From the NCBI GenBank assembly GCA_028868375.1, contig JAGWUP010000012.1, positions 1 through 64,000 on the forward strand: DNA of 64,000 nt, in the 5' to 3' direction. Made by a program: the position numbers and the translations under genes. The stretch comes from Elusimicrobiota bacterium. GTDB lineage: Bacteria; Elusimicrobiota; Elusimicrobia; UBA1565; UBA9628. Position 1 is the first letter of the stretch. Each line of letters starts with the position of its first letter. Under the pieces are notes generated by a model, which was not told the DNA's origin, made no database searches, and worked only from the letters and a program-made list of their open reading frames with translations. Shown one piece after another: positions 23,951-32,181 of the stretch.

Positions 23951-24510
23951 GCGGACAGATATACGCGACCGCGGTTGATGGTCACCGACTCCAGCTCCGG
24001 CACCCTAGCCTCGCGCAGGAATGCCTCGAACAGCACTACATGGCACCCCCACCTAGGCAGCGTGGCCGACACGCAGTCATCGGCCAGGCCGAACAGCGGC
24101 ATCAGCGCGGCGCACGGCACCAGACAGACGGTCGGTATGCCGTTCTGACGCGCGATCAGCATCGGCGCCTTACTGAACTTGGATGACTTCTCCCGGTGTT
24201 CCTCCCAGAAGTCGTGCAGCCTGCCGGTGTCGTTGGTGACTCCGCGGAACAGGTGAAGGTCCTCATAGCTCTTGCACTCGACCGACACGTGGTTCAGCAG
24301 CCTGGCGGCCATCGGATCAATCCCGGTGATGTCACCCGCCTGGGCAGATCTCACCTTCCCGGACCTCAGCCCGATCGTGGCCCGGCCGCCGCTCATGGCC
24401 GATCGCCAGAACAGGTCGTCCCGAGTGCCTCCGGAAACCCACAGCGACAGCGACTTGCAGACCAGTCGCTCAAACCGAGCACCCTTGCTGTGACCGCCAC
24501 CAGACCTCAC
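23947..24510 (-). CDS. PD-(D/E)XK nuclease, Holliday-junction-resolvase-like
   Basis: The protein (187 aa) shows the PD-(D/E)XK core: an early Glu in SKGARFERLVC (Glu14), Asp60 in QAGDITGID, and Glu78-Cys-Lys80 in HVSVECKSYED. These residues bind metal and catalyse strand cleavage. The size and arrangement resemble archaeal-type Holliday junction resolvases and RecB-like nucleases. With the adjacent SbcC-like ATPase it probably works in recombination or in resolving branched DNA before packaging. Confidence 0.7.
   Translation of the reverse strand: MRSGGGHSKGARFERLVCKSLSLWVSGGTRDDLFWRSAMSGGRATIGLRSGKVRSAQAGDITGIDPMAARLLNHVSVECKSYEDLHLFRGVTNDTGRLHDFWEEHREKSSKFSKAPMLIARQNGIPTVCLVPCAALMPLFGLADDCVSATLPRWGCHVVLFEAFLREARVPELESVTINRGRVYLSA
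23956..23965 (-). promoter_or_regulatory. CGTAT-type -10 motif before the gene at 23735-23950
   Basis: CGTATATCTG on the minus strand; TATATC is 7 nt from the ATG at 23950. It overlaps the 3' end of the upstream nuclease gene. The ten bases are identical to those at 50511-50520. Confidence 0.45.
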
Positions 24511-24698
24511 GACTCATCCTTGAACCAGCAGAACCGCTCACGAGGCCAGTGTATGTAGCGGTGCGCGCCGGTCTTAACGTCAGTAAACTGCGAGACGACC
24601 AGCACCGTATTCCCAGCAGTCCAGAACACGGCCTTCACGTTCTCATAGACAACCTGTACCGTGCTGTCGTCTCGATACAAAGTGAGCTTACGCGGCAT
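24507..24698 (-). CDS. Small hypothetical protein
   Basis: The protein (63 aa) has alternating hydrophobic strands (TVQVVYENVKAVFWTAGNTV, LVVSQF) and ends HWPRERFCWFKDES. It may be a small beta-barrel. It overlaps the SbcC-like gene by 11 nt and the nuclease gene by 4 nt, so it belongs to their unit. Function unknown. Confidence 0.55.
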   Translation of the reverse strand: MPRKLTLYRDDSTVQVVYENVKAVFWTAGNTVLVVSQFTDVKTGAHRYIHWPRERFCWFKDES

Positions 24699-26574
24699 CT
24701 AGCGTCACCCTTTCTCTACCGGAGGGTGGCAGCACGCCCCCGTCGTCATCGATGTATGAGCCGCGGTCCTTCGTCTTCACAACCGAAATCACACCATCGA
24801 AGCTCCCGTATGACAGCGAGCTGTGGTCGATCAAGAATATCCGGCGGTTCAGCTCCCTGGCGCGGTCCGACAGACACGACAGCAGGTCGTCGATGCCCTC
24901 CGGCGACAAGTGAGTAGTCGGCTCGTCGACCACCTCGAAGTCAGTCACCAGGCCGGCGCGAGACAGCAGCACCTCGCTGAGCGCGAACGTCACGGCGTGC
25001 TGCCACCGGTTCGCCTCGCCGCCGCCGGAGTACGTGTCCAGTGAGATCGCGTCGTCCTCTCCCGGCGGGTAGATCGAGGCTGTGAAGCCGTGCGTGATGG
25101 TCCCCTTCTTAGTCTCGCGCTCCGTCGCGAATGCGATGCGCCAGTCCTCGAGGCCGAGCGCCTCGGCGTGTCGGTTCGACGCCACCTCGAGCTCCAGCAG
25201 GGCGGCGTCGATCTGCTCCAATCGTATCTCGCGGAAACCACGCACCCAGAACTTGGCGACCTCGGCGTCTGCCTCCAGCTGATCGCACGCGACCTTCAGC
25301 TGCTTCTGTTCCGCCCTCAGCTTCTTAATTCGGGTCTCGAGGCCGTCGCACTGACGCTTGTGGGGGTTATCCTGGTCGGCGAGCTTGTCGAGCTCCTGCG
25401 ACAGGCGGTTACTCTCCCGGTCAGCGGCAATTGACTTCTCGGCGGCGGCGGCGATCACGGCCAGCAACTCCAGTGCCGCCTTCTGCCCTTGCTCCAGCTT
25501 CTCGATCTTCTTCTCGGACTTGCTGACGGCCTCAGAGGCATCTTCTGACGCCCCCGCTGCGTCAGCGAGATTGGCCTTAGCCGTCGCAACGTCCTTCTTC
25601 AATTCGGCATGCTTATTCCGGACGTGCTCCTCGTTCACCAACTGGCCGCATTCCGGACAGGTCGACGCATCGCCCGAGTACAGCGACAACCTCTTATTCA
25701 GAGAAGTCAGCTCCCGCGTGGCAGTCAGTAGGTCAGCCGAGGCACTTCTCGCCGAGACCTGCAGCCGTCGCAGCTTGCTCTTCTCATCGTTCAGCGCTAG
25801 CACGCCGTCAGTGTCGGTGCCGTGCGACCTCGCGACGTCCAGCGCCAGTCGGCAGTCGTTGGCCGCCCTGCGAGCATTCTTAAGAGCCGCCTTCGCGGCA
25901 GCAATCTTGGCCTCCAGCTCGACCTCGAACTTCTCCTCTAGATCGCGGGCCTGCTCGTACTGGTCCCTAGCCTCGGCCAGTGCCCTGGCGCAGCCCTCCT
26001 GGGCCGACTTGCTGGACTGCAGCTTCTTTGCGGCGGCGTCCGCGGCCTCAGACGCTGAGTCGGCGGCGCGCAGCCACTTGTCCAGGTCCAGCGTGTCTGT
26101 GAACATCTGAGACTTGGCCTCGGGCCTGAGCCGAAGAAACGGCTCGCCAAACTGGTCGATGACGATCGTCTTGCGAAGCACGGCCTCCGTCATCGGCAGC
26201 AGCTTCTCAACGTCTCGCTGCTCGCACTGCCTGCCGTCGACGAACAGGCCGTTGGGGCTCCTCGTCCTAGACACTACGTGCCGGTCTCCGTCCAGTAGGA
26301 ACTCGACCGACACCTCGGTGCCGGACGCAGCGCCTCGGTTCTCCACGGCTGAGCCCGTCCTCCGGGACTTCGACACCTCGCCGGTAAGTGCCCAGATAAG
26401 GCTCTCCGAGAAGAAAGTCGACTTGCCCGCCGAGTTCGATCCGTAGCGGGGACTCTCGCGGTTCTCGCCTCGGACGAAGTACAGCCCAGGCAGCACGCTA
26501 GAGAAGTCCAGCGTTACTTGCCCTCGAACACCCCGGAACCCCTTGACGCGAATGCGTTGCAGCGAGAAGTTCAT
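24688..26574 (-). CDS. SbcC/Rad50/T4 gp46-like recombination ATPase
   Basis: This 628-residue SMC-type ATPase should work with the SbcD-like nuclease (29187-30167) to process DNA ends and hairpins. Walker A GSNSAGKST is at 45-53. Two long coiled-coil arms (about 180-300 and 330-450) flank a zinc hook CPECG at about 313-317. The C-terminal lobe has the ABC signature SGGEANRWQ and a Walker B region VVDEPTTHLSPEG. It is short for the family (bacterial SbcC about 1000 aa), similar to T4 gp46 (560 aa). Intergenic element C lies directly upstream. Confidence 0.88.
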   Translation of the reverse strand: MNFSLQRIRVKGFRGVRGQVTLDFSSVLPGLYFVRGENRESPRYGSNSAGKSTFFSESLIWALTGEVSKSRRTGSAVENRGAASGTEVSVEFLLDGDRHVVSRTRSPNGLFVDGRQCEQRDVEKLLPMTEAVLRKTIVIDQFGEPFLRLRPEAKSQMFTDTLDLDKWLRAADSASEAADAAAKKLQSSKSAQEGCARALAEARDQYEQARDLEEKFEVELEAKIAAAKAALKNARRAANDCRLALDVARSHGTDTDGVLALNDEKSKLRRLQVSARSASADLLTATRELTSLNKRLSLYSGDASTCPECGQLVNEEHVRNKHAELKKDVATAKANLADAAGASEDASEAVSKSEKKIEKLEQGQKAALELLAVIAAAAEKSIAADRESNRLSQELDKLADQDNPHKRQCDGLETRIKKLRAEQKQLKVACDQLEADAEVAKFWVRGFREIRLEQIDAALLELEVASNRHAEALGLEDWRIAFATERETKKGTITHGFTASIYPPGEDDAISLDTYSGGGEANRWQHAVTFALSEVLLSRAGLVTDFEVVDEPTTHLSPEGIDDLLSCLSDRARELNRRIFLIDHSSLSYGSFDGVISVVKTKDRGSYIDDDGGVLPPSGRERVTLDAA

Positions 26575-26576
26575 CG

Positions 26577-26690
26577 TCCCGTCGCGTCCCGTGCGTTTCC
26601 CGTCGTGTGAATCAATTGCGACGTGTCATTGACGCGCGATGCATCGACGCGCGTGGACGATCGCGGGACGCGCCGGGAATCGATTCGCAT
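26577..26690. repeat. Dispersed GC-rich intergenic element, copy C
   Basis: The element fills the gap between the SbcC-like gene and the ribonucleotide reductase gene. Its right part, TCGCGGGACGCGCC (26661-26674), is identical in copy D (46781-46794). Its ACGCGCCGGGAAT (26668-26680) is the exact reverse complement of the left end of copy A. Imperfect inverted repeats at the ends (TTTCCCGTCG / GACGCGCCGGGAA) suggest a cruciform or structured RNA. Confidence 0.7.
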
Positions 26691-26707
26691 GAAATCGCGA
26701 CCTTTTG

Positions 26708-28909
26708 CTAGTCCGCAGCAGCCCTAACGCCGATGCTGTCATCGTGGATGTCCTCCTCAATCGGACAGACGCCGCCCTCGCACTCAAGTTGGTCAGAGTT
26801 ATACGCCTCCAATGCCGCAGGCCGGATGCGCGACATCATCTCTCGGTACACCTCCTCCGAGATGGGCTCCTCAGGCAGGTAGGCGTAAGCGCTGGCGTCC
26901 TGGTCGATCTGCGGCATCAGCGAGCAGCAGCGCACCGTTGGCTGCTCTCTCAGCAGCATCCGCATGTAGTCCTCGTAGGAGGTCTCGTTCTTGCGCCATT
27001 TATTGGTGTACGAGACCTGATTGCCGCGTGGCCCCAGCCAGTGCTTCTCCAGAAGTCGCACCCAGGCGTACTGGTCCTCCGGACTTACTTCAGATGCCGT
27101 CCGGAGAAACGCAAGCGGAATCTCCTCAACGATCGGCAGGCACGTCGGGAACCCGACTACCACGGTGTCAGCGTACTGGGCCGAGACGTCCTTCATCGGG
27201 TAGCCGCGCTGCCCAAACTCCTCCAGCTTGGGATCCGTCTTGGAGAACGCCACCCACCTAACGTAGTGGCGGTTGGCCGGGAGATGCGCACCCTCGGTGC
27301 ACTGCATCACCTTGCTGATCGTGCCGGACGGCTTGATCGTCGTCACCGTAGCCGGGTGCGGCAGGCCTAGGCGGTCCGCCTCCTGGTCAGCAGCCCTCTC
27401 GACGACGCCTCTCAGTTGCTCCAGAAATAACCAAAATGCCCGTGCTGCCGGCAGAACGCAGGCAGTGGCCTCACTCATTGTTATGTTGAAGTGCCGCCAC
27501 ATGAACTCGTGGATGCCGGTGAGGCTCACGCCGATCCGGTTGGTTCTAAGAACTTCAACCCGGTAGATGCTGCGCATCGTGTTGACCCGAACCAATGACT
27601 TGGCTAATAGAATCCCAGCCCCCATTATCTCAGACAGATAAGAGGGCGCGTTTGCAAGACACAAGTCGCCGATGATGCAGTACGCCCCCCACACGGCAAG
27701 AGCAATCTCCCCACAAGGGTTCACCACATATTTGTACTTTCGCTTGAGGGCTCGCTGAAGATGGTAGTCGATCATCTCGCGAGTTCGACGGTGAAGCCCG
27801 CCGATCTCGGCGATGAACTCCTGCGACAGGTACGAGTCGGACGAGATCGTATCCAGGCCTCGCTCGTCGTTGTGCAGACGGTCAACATTGATGAAGCCGG
27901 GCTCTCCGGTGTCGTCCCAGTAGGATGATCCGCCCGCGGCCTCGTAGACGCGTCGCTCAAGTGACGGCCGCGGATCAGCGGCCTTTAGCCAGAAGGCGTT
28001 GTCCACCGCAATCGAGTTATTGGCAGACCAAAGGAAGCCGCCGCGCTTGATGTCAATGAAGTCGATCGCGTCCTTGTCGTAGCAGGACTTGACTGCTATC
28101 CGGGCGGAACGGCGCACACCGCCTACGACCACGCACGCGGCAAGGTAGTGGTCGATGAACATCGCCTGCTTCCAGGGCTTCATGCCGGCGCCCTTCAGTG
28201 ACATGATCTGGTTCAGCGCGCGAATGAATGGCACCGGACCAGAGGCCGGTCTGTTCTGCTGTCCCCGGAGAGGGGCACCAGCACGACGAACCTTCGAGAA
28301 GTCAAACACGAAGATCGTGTCGCGGTTATTCTTGTGAAAGGCGGCCGTCTCCATGACCATGACGACGCGCGCCCAGCCCTCGGCGCTGTCAGCAACCTCA
28401 TGCCACCTAACGGCCTCCGACTCCGGGTCGTACTTCTGCTGGGCCTCGGACAGTGCCTCAATCCACAGTTCATAGTCAGGATGGCCGCCGCGCCCCTGAT
28501 TGTCTGGCGCCTCCAGCACAAAGCGGCACGACGGCAGGTAGTCCCAGTCCACGAAGCACATGTCCGCGCTGTAGTCGCGACCAACGCCTGAGCCCTTCAT
28601 GAGCAGCAGGAAGGATGCCCACGAGAACATCGCGGTCGAGCAGTTGCTGAACAGCTCCAGGCTCTTGCCGGGCTGATCCAGATCGCCGTGCTGGACGTGC
28701 CTGCCGCTGAACGGGATGAGGCCAGAGCACGCGTGGCGCAGCAGCGCGTCGCGCTCATCCCGGCCCACCCCGGTCAGGGCACAGTTACCGTCAACGACCT
28801 CCTCGATGCGCTCCACCCAGGACTGATAGGTGCCGTCTTCTTTCAGCCGCGCATACTTATCACGAAAGACAGAAGCCGGCATGCCGTCCGGCACCACAAA
28901 GTCCCCCAT
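26708..28909 (-). CDS. nrdJ: Class II (B12-dependent) ribonucleoside-triphosphate reductase
   Basis: The protein (733 aa) matches the monomeric adenosylcobalamin RTPR of the Lactobacillus leichmannii type (about 740 aa). It reduces NTPs to dNTPs. Visible landmarks are LIPFSGRHV, NCSTAMFSWASFLLLMKGSG, the active-site segment NPCGEIAL, the loop GTISKVMQCTEGAH and the C-terminal redox pair CEGGVC. A phage gene of this sort makes dNTP supply independent of oxygen but dependent on host cobalamin. It is flanked by element C and a small gene of unknown role, and complements ThyX. Confidence 0.92.
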   Translation of the reverse strand: MGDFVVPDGMPASVFRDKYARLKEDGTYQSWVERIEEVVDGNCALTGVGRDERDALLRHACSGLIPFSGRHVQHGDLDQPGKSLELFSNCSTAMFSWASFLLLMKGSGVGRDYSADMCFVDWDYLPSCRFVLEAPDNQGRGGHPDYELWIEALSEAQQKYDPESEAVRWHEVADSAEGWARVVMVMETAAFHKNNRDTIFVFDFSKVRRAGAPLRGQQNRPASGPVPFIRALNQIMSLKGAGMKPWKQAMFIDHYLAACVVVGGVRRSARIAVKSCYDKDAIDFIDIKRGGFLWSANNSIAVDNAFWLKAADPRPSLERRVYEAAGGSSYWDDTGEPGFINVDRLHNDERGLDTISSDSYLSQEFIAEIGGLHRRTREMIDYHLQRALKRKYKYVVNPCGEIALAVWGAYCIIGDLCLANAPSYLSEIMGAGILLAKSLVRVNTMRSIYRVEVLRTNRIGVSLTGIHEFMWRHFNITMSEATACVLPAARAFWLFLEQLRGVVERAADQEADRLGLPHPATVTTIKPSGTISKVMQCTEGAHLPANRHYVRWVAFSKTDPKLEEFGQRGYPMKDVSAQYADTVVVGFPTCLPIVEEIPLAFLRTASEVSPEDQYAWVRLLEKHWLGPRGNQVSYTNKWRKNETSYEDYMRMLLREQPTVRCCSLMPQIDQDASAYAYLPEEPISEEVYREMMSRIRPAALEAYNSDQLECEGGVCPIEEDIHDDSIGVRAAAD

Positions 28910-28911
28910 TT

Positions 28912-29187
28912 CTACTCCTCTGAATCTACCTTGCCGCCGTCTATGACCCGCAGCAGGGATCGAAAGTGAGGCGCCGATGCCTCACGAACTAGCGCATCGA
29001 GCTTCAGTAGCCCGCTGACGTAGGCCTCAGCCATCTTCAGCGCGAAGTCTGGACTTAGATTGTTCCGACTGGCTATAGCAAAGAACACCTCGGCTCGCTG
29101 ATCGACGGTGACTAATTCATCGTGAACGAGACGAATCGCCAGGGCCTCCCTGGGGGAGAGCACCTCGACAACTACTGTCATGCCCAT
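28912..29187 (-). CDS. Small hypothetical helical protein
   Basis: The likely start is the ATG overlapping the SbcD stop (TGATG), giving about 91 aa. The sequence (VEVLSPREALAIRLVHDELV, FFAIASRNNLSPDFALKMAE) is mainly helical and acidic at the end. It lies between the SbcD-like nuclease and the reductase gene. I recognise no family. Confidence 0.5.
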   Translation of the reverse strand: MGMTVVVEVLSPREALAIRLVHDELVTVDQRAEVFFAIASRNNLSPDFALKMAEAYVSGLLKLDALVREASAPHFRSLLRVIDGGKVDSEE

Positions 29188-30167
29188 CACCCAGACAAGA
29201 ATCTTCTTCCGGCCTTCAGGTAGTCGGCACTGGCCTTGTGACGGCGCGCGTAGTCGACCACCAGATCATCCGGCAAGACCGCCTCTGTCAGATCAGCCGA
29301 CTCGGACTTGTCGCTCATCTTGTCGCCGATCGTCACGGGCTCCGCGCCGAATAGCCGCCATCCCCTGTCGGCAACGATCGACCTTATCTCAGTTCGATAG
29401 GACGGCCACAGCGAGTAGTCAGATCGCTTCAGCAGGCACTTGACCTTCACGTGGTCGCCCTCGGCGGCCCCTTCCTCCATCAGATCCTCAGGCCTAGTTA
29501 TGCTGAAGGTATGCTTGCGCGGTGCAGGAAACTCGAGATCGATTCTGTTTCCAGTGTCGCCGATCAGCAGAAGCCGCGGATCAAAGCAGTCACCGAACCT
29601 GACGTGGTAGGGCGCACCGACGTAGGTGAGCTTGCCTCGCATCATCGTCTGCGGCACGTGGACGTCCCCCGACACTACCTCACCGTTGAACCCGTCAAGC
29701 ACCAACGGATCGACGCCGGTCAGCGAGAACCCAGTCTCCGCCTTCGCGCCGCTGAACGTCGCGTGCGTCATCAGGTAGTCGGCCTCGGGGAACTCCAAGT
29801 TACTCCACTTAGTCAAGGCCGGAACGAAGAAAGTTCGACCCACTGACAAGTCGATTATCTGCGGATCGCTGATGAAGGAGATGCGGTCGTATGTGCCGAT
29901 AAAACGCAGAAAAGGATATTCCGGAGCTAGGCAGTCGTGATTGCCCTTAAGAAGGATAACACGATCGTAGCAATCAAGCAGCGATACAATGGAGTCAAAC
30001 AGACGGTTAACAAGGACAGCACTATGTCTATCCTTAGCTACTGTGAAATCACCCAGTATTACCATCTCATCAGCCGACTGGCCTCTAAGCCACGAAAACA
30101 AGCCCCACCGATACTCGTCAGCGGGCCGGTCAGTCCAGTGCGTGTCGGCCGTGATTATCGCGCTCAC
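29187..30167 (-). CDS. SbcD/Mre11/T4 gp47-like nuclease
   Basis: The protein (326 aa) is a calcineurin-type phosphoesterase with the expected metal motifs: Asp8 and His10 in ITADTHW, LGDF, LKGNHDC, a His in MTHATF and SGDVHVPQT. It should be the nuclease partner of the SbcC-like ATPase encoded at 24688-26574. The GTG start (30165-30167) has no ribosome binding site. A CGTATTGTTT motif 6 nt upstream (30174-30183) suggests a leaderless start or coupling to the winged-helix gene. Confidence 0.85.
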   Translation of the reverse strand: MSAIITADTHWTDRPADEYRWGLFSWLRGQSADEMVILGDFTVAKDRHSAVLVNRLFDSIVSLLDCYDRVILLKGNHDCLAPEYPFLRFIGTYDRISFISDPQIIDLSVGRTFFVPALTKWSNLEFPEADYLMTHATFSGAKAETGFSLTGVDPLVLDGFNGEVVSGDVHVPQTMMRGKLTYVGAPYHVRFGDCFDPRLLLIGDTGNRIDLEFPAPRKHTFSITRPEDLMEEGAAEGDHVKVKCLLKRSDYSLWPSYRTEIRSIVADRGWRLFGAEPVTIGDKMSDKSESADLTEAVLPDDLVVDYARRHKASADYLKAGRRFLSG

Positions 30168-30169
30168 GA

Positions 30170-30646
30170 TTAAACAATACGCGTCTTAGGCGTGCCGCCT
30201 CGACGAGCCCACGGAAGATGCCTCCACGACTCGTTGGACACTTGCTTCTGACTTATCTTATCCCGCACGTCGTCTGGTCGGGGAACGTAGGGACGGCGCA
30301 TCACCGCGCTGTCGAACCTGATGCAGGTCTCGTCAGCGTCGGCCAGCGGGCTGCCGACGTAGCAGAGCCTCATGCCCTGGTTGTTTATGGCTTGTATGGT
30401 CCAGTCGTAGTGAAGCTTCTTTCTCAGTCGACTGACGGTCATCTTGACGGCCGGTGGACTCATCTTAAGCCGGTGGCAGATATCATCCATCGAGATGACT
30501 CGGCTGACGTGCTCGGCCAGCACGTACAGCATATTAATCTCGGCGGGGCTGGGCCGCGTCCGACACAGGATCGGGCGACTCTCAGTCCCCTCCAGGACGC
30601 TGACGACGGCGACGGCTAGAAACACCTCATCCGGCGCATCAGTCAC
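30170..30646 (-). CDS. OmpR/PhoB-type winged-helix regulator without receiver
   Basis: The protein (158 aa) contains a winged helix of the Trans_reg_C kind: SPAEINMLYVLAEHVSRVIS, MDDICHRLKMSPPAVKMTVS, RLRKKLHYDW, then the wing IQAINNQGMRLCYVG. There is no phosphoacceptor receiver domain, so activity cannot be set by a classical kinase. The C-terminal 50 residues are basic. It starts with GTG after GGGGAG and is placed in the replication/recombination unit. A DNA-binding regulator of phage middle genes is the likely role. Confidence 0.68.
   Translation of the reverse strand: MTDAPDEVFLAVAVVSVLEGTESRPILCRTRPSPAEINMLYVLAEHVSRVISMDDICHRLKMSPPAVKMTVSRLRKKLHYDWTIQAINNQGMRLCYVGSPLADADETCIRFDSAVMRRPYVPRPDDVRDKISQKQVSNESWRHLPWARRGGTPKTRIV
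30174..30183 (-). promoter_or_regulatory. CGTAT-type -10 motif before the SbcD-like gene
   Basis: CGTATTGTTT on the minus strand; TATTGT is 6 nt from the GTG at 30167. It overlaps the last codons of the winged-helix gene; CTAAGA precedes it. Confidence 0.4.
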
Positions 30647-30649
30647 TTG

Positions 30650-30859
30650 TCATCTCCCCGAATGTCCACCAGCAACTACGAGCGAGGAGACGAGCTGAAG
30701 CCTGTTCGGTCTCAGCCCGCCGCTCCCGTCGTTAGCGCTGACGTCCGTGGGCTCCATCATGCCGGGCAGCCTTCGTGCCCGGCTCCTCACCACGAAGAAG
30801 ACTGGCAGCGAGCCAGTGCGGGGAGATTCACCGCCTTGATGCGTCAGGTTGACGCTCAT
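30650..30859 (-). CDS. Small basic hypothetical protein
   Basis: The protein (69 aa) starts at an ATG 7 nt after GGGGAG and reads MSVNLTHQGGESPRTGSLPV, FFVVRSRARRLPGMMEP. It is basic and partly disordered. Its start region resembles that of the next gene (GGGGAGAT motif in both). A TTGACA hexamer lies at 30880-30885 on this strand but without a matching -10. Function unknown. Confidence 0.45.
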   Translation of the reverse strand: MSVNLTHQGGESPRTGSLPVFFVVRSRARRLPGMMEPTDVSANDGSGGLRPNRLQLVSSLVVAGGHSGR

Positions 30860-30908
30860 ATGTGATCTCCCCGAGGCACTGTCAAGTATCGATCTTAGTC
30901 AGCCAGCG

Positions 30909-31955
30909 TCAGTCAGCGTATTTTCTTCGAGCACCACCCATGAACACGCCTTCGATCTCTCGCCACAGCCGAACCACTTCAGCATCTACTCGACGCACTT
31001 CATCCCAGTAGGGAGCATCTGGCATCTTGGCGAGCCCCTTCTCGTAGGCATCACGGGAACCGTCGATCACCTCATCCAGGCGCTTGACCTCCTCGAGCCA
31101 GTCAAGGTCGGACGCCATCGAGTCGATTCCCTGACCAAACCGAATGGTTACGTCGCACTCACGGTAAGGCAGGGCGATCTTAGACTTCTTCATCTGAGCT
31201 CGGACGGTCACCCCGATGACTCGCTTGATCTTGCTGCGTGTGATCCAGACCTTGTCTCGCTGAGACAGCCAAAGGGCCTGACTGGCGAAGAAGTTAAGCG
31301 CACGTCCGCCAGACCTCGTCTTGGTGGGGAACTGCGCATTGATCTTGTCCTTCGTCTGGGAGATTACGCCGAGGTGAACATTCGCCTCTGCGATCATGCT
31401 GCACTGAAGGCGCATCATCTTGTGCAGGTCCTTGGCCTTCTTGACGCCGTAGGTCCCCTTGGAGAAGCCCTCCTTCTTGACGGTGTTCATCTCCTCGACG
31501 TCTGACAGACCGTCCAGCGAGTCGCAGAAGTATATGCCCGGCCTGCGGCGACGGATGCACTCGTTGCAGCACTCCTCGACGTCGTTGTAGAAGTCCTCGA
31601 TCGTCATGAACTTGTCGGGCTCGACGAAGCTGACGTGCTGCACTGGCATCCCCAGCGTCTCGGCATACTGCAGATCGAAGGCCGACTCGGCCTCTCGGTA
31701 GAACATCAGCCCATCGTACTGGCGGTGAAAGTTCGCCATCGCCTCGATGGCGATAAGCGTCTTGCCAGTCGACTCGTCTCCGACCAAATTCGATATGCGC
31801 CTCAACGGCCAGCCTCCGCCAAGAACGCAGTCCAGGAGCGGCGATCCCGACTTCACGAAGTCCAGCGGAGACTTCTGGTCGACGAAGTAGTCACCACCAG
31901 CTTCCTCGTCCTCGGGCTCGACGTCATCGGCCTGGTCAAGCACCACTCGAGCCAC
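30909..31955 (-). CDS. RecA/UvsX-like recombinase
   Basis: The protein (348 aa) has a RecA core: Walker A GDESTGKT (59-66), a catalytic Glu in FYREAESAFD, and Walker B IYFCDSLDGL. RecA proteins pair homologous DNA strands and support recombination-dependent replication. The C-terminal region, TKTRSGGRALNFFASQALWL, corresponds to the ATP-cap segment before the core ends. The sequence is closer to phage recombinases than to host RecA. It lies with ssDNA-binding protein, clamp loader and polymerase genes. Confidence 0.9.
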   Translation of the reverse strand: MARVVLDQADDVEPEDEEAGGDYFVDQKSPLDFVKSGSPLLDCVLGGGWPLRRISNLVGDESTGKTLIAIEAMANFHRQYDGLMFYREAESAFDLQYAETLGMPVQHVSFVEPDKFMTIEDFYNDVEECCNECIRRRRPGIYFCDSLDGLSDVEEMNTVKKEGFSKGTYGVKKAKDLHKMMRLQCSMIAEANVHLGVISQTKDKINAQFPTKTRSGGRALNFFASQALWLSQRDKVWITRSKIKRVIGVTVRAQMKKSKIALPYRECDVTIRFGQGIDSMASDLDWLEEVKRLDEVIDGSRDAYEKGLAKMPDAPYWDEVRRVDAEVVRLWREIEGVFMGGARRKYAD

Positions 31956-32181
31956 GGACGCCCTCCTTCAGGTTGATGACCCGGTCAATTAGCACTGACT
32001 CGTGCCTGCGAGCAGACGCCAGCAGATCACCGTCCTGATCGTAGGCGATGACCGAGTCCTCAGTAGATATTCGCTGCGCCTTCGGCCACGTCGCCTTGAT
32101 CGAGGCCACGGCTAGCTTCTTGTCAGTGAAGTGGAAGAAGGCACGCCTGGCGCCATCCCCCACTGTGACCAGCCAGCTCAT
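31936..32181 (-). CDS. Small hypothetical protein between SSB and RecA
   Basis: The protein (81 aa) reads MSWLVTVGDGARRAFFHFTD, with a helix KKLAVASIKATWPKAQRIST and a strand-rich end. It overlaps the recombinase gene by 20 nt and the SSB gene by 4 nt. A role in recombination is only suggested by position. Confidence 0.55.
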   Translation of the reverse strand: MSWLVTVGDGARRAFFHFTDKKLAVASIKATWPKAQRISTEDSVIAYDQDGDLLASARRHESVLIDRVINLKEGVRGSSGA

